Positions 61,301-64,000 of a stretch of 64,000 nt of DNA are shown here, piece after piece (the first letter of the stretch is position 1; the number at the start of each line of letters is the position of its first letter). A program made the translations under genes and the position numbers. The notes under the pieces were generated by a model. That model worked only from the letters and a program-made list of their open reading frames with translations. It was not told the DNA's origin and ran no database searches. The stretch is from Manduca sexta (taxonomy: Eukaryota; Arthropoda; Insecta; Lepidoptera; Sphingidae): positions 10,974,001-11,038,000 of the forward strand of contig NC_051120.1 in assembly GCF_014839805.1 (NCBI RefSeq), in the 5' to 3' direction.

Positions 61301-62924
61301 CGTGGTCAACTTACTGAGGACAGATAAATCAACACTTATACTGCTGCAGGTGATTACTCATCGTACTCGCATTGGCACAATTTATACGACATCTATTAAA
61401 AAAATATTATAAACATTCAAATAATGCCTACGGGAGTAAATTGCGAGCATAAACTGGCCTGTAAGGTATAAGTTAATCCACAATATAGTCTATTATTGTG
61501 CCAAATTTTATCTAAATTCGATTAGCGATTTCTGTGATTACTTCGAACATACATCTATATATCTTGTAATAGATGGTTGCATAACATATTGTCAATTATT
61601 TTTTTTGTGTTTGTTTCCAGCTGCCGGACTCGTTACCAGGTCGCGGCGGTAGTGTAGACGACGACGCGCCGCGACGGAAGGCCAACAACGATCCCTCCAC
61701 ATCTGCTTCTACTGGCGAGACGGAAGAGAAACAGGTAATATGGCTAATGTGTTAACACATCGATTGTGCTAAAACATTAACTATTCACCAGTGGCATTTA
61801 ACGAATAGGAACCCGATACAACATAATATAGGTACTAATATGCATAAATGCATGCAAATCGTTCTAATGATATTTTATATAAATTACGAAGGGGAAGCCG
61901 GCAAGAATCGGGTAATATGGACCCTATGTCACTGATATCCGTCAGAGTCAGGCAGCACGCACGGTGTGTAGTCCCACACTACTGCAACTCTCAATCGGCA
62001 AACTACCACACTCGCTAGTTGTGTATATAAACCTTTAGTAAATCACTACATAGTATAAAACGAAGTCGCTTTCTCTGTCCCTACCTTTGTATGCTTAAAT
62101 CTTTAAAACTATGCAACGGATTTTGATGCGGTTTTTTTAAAAGATAGAGTGATTCAAGAGGAAGGTTTATTTGTATAATAATAACATCCATTAAATAGTC
62201 AGCATTGCATCCGTGCGAAGCCGGGGCGGGTCGCTAGTTATATTATAAATATTTAAAAATGCTTAAATATTGATCTTGTTGAGATTTTATTTTACAGCCA
62301 GACAATAGATGCCGCCTGGCCGACCTGGAGGAAGGCCGTATCGGGAAGCTGTTGGTGCACCGGTCGGGGCGAGTCAGTCTCGCACTCGGCGACACTATAT
62401 TTGAGGTATGATACGTCTAACACTTGTTTTTCCTGCAGTTTATACAATTTCTAGATAGCAAATATAGCCAGGCCTAAACAAAACGCTTCATTTTCAGTAT
62501 AAATATTAGTTCCTATTTTTATTTTTAAAACTTGGTGAGGTATTTTATTTTCCAGCTCATGATTTGCATATGCTTTTGCCAGTGGGGTGAATTAAGGCCT
62601 AACCTTTCTTAGTAGTTGATGAGGCACATACCCAGCAGTGGTTCAGTATGTAATACAGGCCTGATATTATATTATTATATTGTTTAATTTTCTTTCCTCT
62701 CTGAGGATGATTGTCACCCAATAATTTACAACCTGCCCAATCTGTTACCTTATTTTAAATTGCAGGTGTCAATGGGTACCAAAGCATCATTCCACCAGGA
62801 GGCAGTCTCCATGGGTGTTAATGAAGGATCCCGCTCTGCTAACCTGGTGTCCCTAGGTCCATTGCATCACAAACTGAACATCCTGCCAGATTGGGAAACC
62901 ATGTTCCGGGATATGCCAATATAA
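58319..62924 (+). CDS. POLR3D: RNA polymerase III subunit RPC4 (POLR3D / Rpc53)
   Basis: Nine phased exons: 58319-58479, 58793-58920, 59304-59413, 59913-60048, 60557-60646, 61249-61349, 61621-61734, 62298-62405, 62766-62924; 368 residues (human 398). RPC4 pairs with RPC5 to form a TFIIF-like module of Pol III that works in initiation, termination and reinitiation on tRNA and 5S genes. The N-terminus MSEEKNPKSNGLGG leads into RLASLKGPRDLMLGAGKASK and FVPNLNVARNKNKGPSTAN. Exon 2 is strongly basic (KKDERGRRDRKDDRNKN). Linkers are acidic and Lys-rich. The C-terminal RPC4 domain holds LEEGRIGKLLVHRSGRVSLA, the VSMGTKASFHQEAVSMGV block and LGPLHHKLNILPDWETMF. Two upstream AGs near 58772 and 58792 compete for exon 2; the second keeps the family sequence. 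AATAAA follows at 63008. Introns carry SINE and Helitron-like insertions. Confidence 0.93.
60077..60262 (-). repeat. tRNA-derived SINE, reverse orientation, in POLR3D intron 4
   Basis: On the minus strand: A-box TGGCATAGTGG (60242-60252), perfect B-box GGTTCGAATCC (about 60193-60203), then the body of the same family as 27006 and a short tail at the left end. It begins about 30 bases after the exon 4 donor. Confidence 0.8.
60937..61110 (+). repeat. Dispersed repeat in POLR3D intron 5
   Basis: Second copy of the family at 38310-38480, sharing AGCCAGTGTAACTACTGGACATA, ATGTCTCAG and CAATACTTTGTAATTCAAGG. It ends about 140 bases before exon 6. Confidence 0.6.
61805..61925 (+). repeat. Dispersed repeat, copy 2 (see 14296)
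   Basis: Shares the ACTAATATGCATAAAT, AAATTACGAA and GGGGAAGCCGGCAAGAATCG blocks with 14296-14415. In POLR3D intron 7. Confidence 0.55.
62041..62240 (+). repeat. Helitron-like non-autonomous element fragment in POLR3D intron 7
   Basis: Contains GTCGCTTTCTCTGTCCCTAC, CTTTGTATGCTTAAATCTTT, CAACGGATTTTGATGCGG and a GC-rich end (GTGCGAAGCCGGGGCGGGTC) closing in GCTAGT. I recognise the family from Lepidoptera; the CTAG-type 3' end suggests Helitron, but no clear hairpin or 5' TC end was confirmed. Confidence 0.4.
62565..62680 (+). repeat. 3' fragment of the second SINE family, in POLR3D intron 8
   Basis: Forward-oriented counterpart of the copy at 19939-20212: AAGGCCTAACCTTTCTTAGT, GCACATACCCAGCAGTGG, then TATGTAATACAGGCCTGATA. 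No tRNA-like head. Confidence 0.6.
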
Positions 62925-63730
62925 TGGCCTCTTATGAACGTATTTTATTGTAAATAAGTAAATTGTATATTTAAACTAAGTCTGTATTTTTATTTGTATT
63001 TTGTTGTAATAAAACACTATTTTTAAATGTAGTTGTGTTTGTCAAATCTAGTTTCTATACTATTATATGTGTATGCCAGAATAGTTCCCCTTAAAATGTT
63101 TAAAAAACAAAGTGCAGTTACATAAGCTTCTTTTTATCCCAGAAAAATACATAGCCGGACTTCTATCTTGGATATTTTATTCCAGAAAAACTTTTTCACA
63201 CTAGTGGAGCTGTGAGCAAAAGCTAATACCTTATAATTGGGTGGATCCTGTAGGCAGGCAGCCAGTGTACTAGCAATGTGCATTGCAGACTGAGGATTAA
63301 ATAAAAATTATATTTTAATTTAGTAATTATAAAATAAATCTTACTTATAGGTAACGTAAATAGATAGGTATGAGCAGGCCTTTTTGTCATTTTTTTTTGG
63401 GTATGCTTATTCTCGAAAGTTGTAAATCCATATTTTTTTGTAAAGGGAGGGGCCATAGCTGTACTTTTTTTATGGCAATTTTAATGATATTTTGCTTATT
63501 TCCTTTGGGACACTGCATGCCTGCACAAGAAAAGCCCTGGGTACGAGTATAGCATAAAATAAAAACATATTTAAATTTATTACAATATAATATCCTAATT
63601 TACATAAAATGCCAAATAGTGTTCAAACTGAAGGGGTAAAAAAAATTTACAAGAACAATTTCATAGACAAACAGCCAAATTCAAGCAATTGTTTCATTCC
63701 TTCAATTTTATTCCATTTTACATTTTCTCT
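62925..63730. other. Convergent intergenic region, POLR3D to mRpS26
   Basis: About 800 bases holding both 3'UTRs. AATAAA at 63008-63013 (plus) is a good POLR3D poly(A) signal, 84 bases after the stop. On the minus strand an AATAAA at 63707-63712 lies 19 bases after the mRpS26 stop. No gene seen. Confidence 0.6.
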
Positions 63731-63907
63731 TTAATTAGAAGCAGCTGCTGCAACTTTTTCTTCCTTTGGAGGTACGGTGGGTGTGTCCCTTCCCATATAT
63801 TTGTTACCTTTAAGGTCTATAGCAAAGTTGTAGTCTGTAGGATTGGCTATAGCATGGTCTATTGCTGCATCTAGAGTCTCTGGTGTGATGAAGGACTTGC
63901 TCAGCTC
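63731..63907 (-). CDS. mRpS26: Mitochondrial ribosomal protein S26, last coding exon
   Basis: A 59-codon terminal exon on the minus strand, from a CAG acceptor at 63908-63910 to TAA at 63731-63733. It reads ELSKSFITPETLDAAIDHAI, then ANPTDYNFAIDLKGNKYMGR and an Ala/Pro/Lys-rich end. The segment SFITPETLDAAI-HA-ANP-DYNFAID corresponds to the C-terminal region of MRPS26 (small subunit of the mitochondrial ribosome), where the family has FITxENLxAxxExALxxxxxYNWA. Only this exon lies in the window; the rest of the gene should be beyond 64000. Convergent with POLR3D. Confidence 0.7.
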   Translation of the reverse strand, partial: ELSKSFITPETLDAAIDHAIANPTDYNFAIDLKGNKYMGRDTPTVPPKEEKVAAAASN

Positions 63908-64000
63908 CTGGAATAACAGTAAAATCAATATGTCGTGTTGGTAGGTTTACTAGGAGTTTAATTTTTTATGGGACACAAGAATTTTATATATGGGAGTTTA

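Overview
The window looks like nuclear DNA of a moth or butterfly (Lepidoptera). Genes are split into many small exons with GT-AG introns in an AT-rich background. The proteins are clearly insect or animal. The repeats are tRNA-derived SINEs, LINE 3' tails and small inverted-repeat transposons of kinds familiar from Lepidoptera. There are no bacterial features.

Layout. 1-20281 is almost entirely non-coding. It reads as the downstream intron territory of loco (RGS12-type regulator of G-protein signalling, minus strand), whose first three coding exons (PDZ, PTB and linker) lie at 20282-24375. A possible alternative first exon sits at 8086-8145. A 945-bp divergent spacer carrying a P-type MITE separates loco from the nucleolar ribosome-assembly gene NOC3 (plus strand, 25321-32468). 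NOC3 exon 11 runs directly into a 102-bp tandem array of about 41 copies (32388-36632) that ends at a 500-N assembly gap, so the last part of NOC3 is missing.

37395-44498 is a complete 14-exon NDC80 gene (minus), followed by a REC114-like meiotic gene (minus, 44781-48100). One REC114 intron carries a 2.1-kb P-type element with a THAP exon and a partial duplicate of the next exon. TRAPPC2 (plus, 48719-49467) is complete in three exons and divergent from REC114. A securin-like gene (minus, 51435-53441) has a canonical destruction box. 53624-57035 is a transposon-rich stretch: a hAT-like MITE, a foldback sequence, and a decayed THAP/P-element transposase. POLR3D (plus, 58319-62924, nine exons) is complete. 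The last coding exon of a probable mitochondrial ribosomal protein mRpS26 (minus) closes the window.

Functionally this is a normal gene neighbourhood, not one pathway. Three genes in 37-54 kb (NDC80, REC114-like, securin-like) all act in chromosome segregation or meiosis; the proximity may be chance. The most unusual features are the exon-derived minisatellite that repeats a splice donor in every unit, the pair of P-type elements that document an internal deletion between 9-bp direct repeats, and the REC114 candidate. Exon boundaries were worked out by reading-phase and splice-site matching by eye; names rest on recognised protein similarity without a database search.
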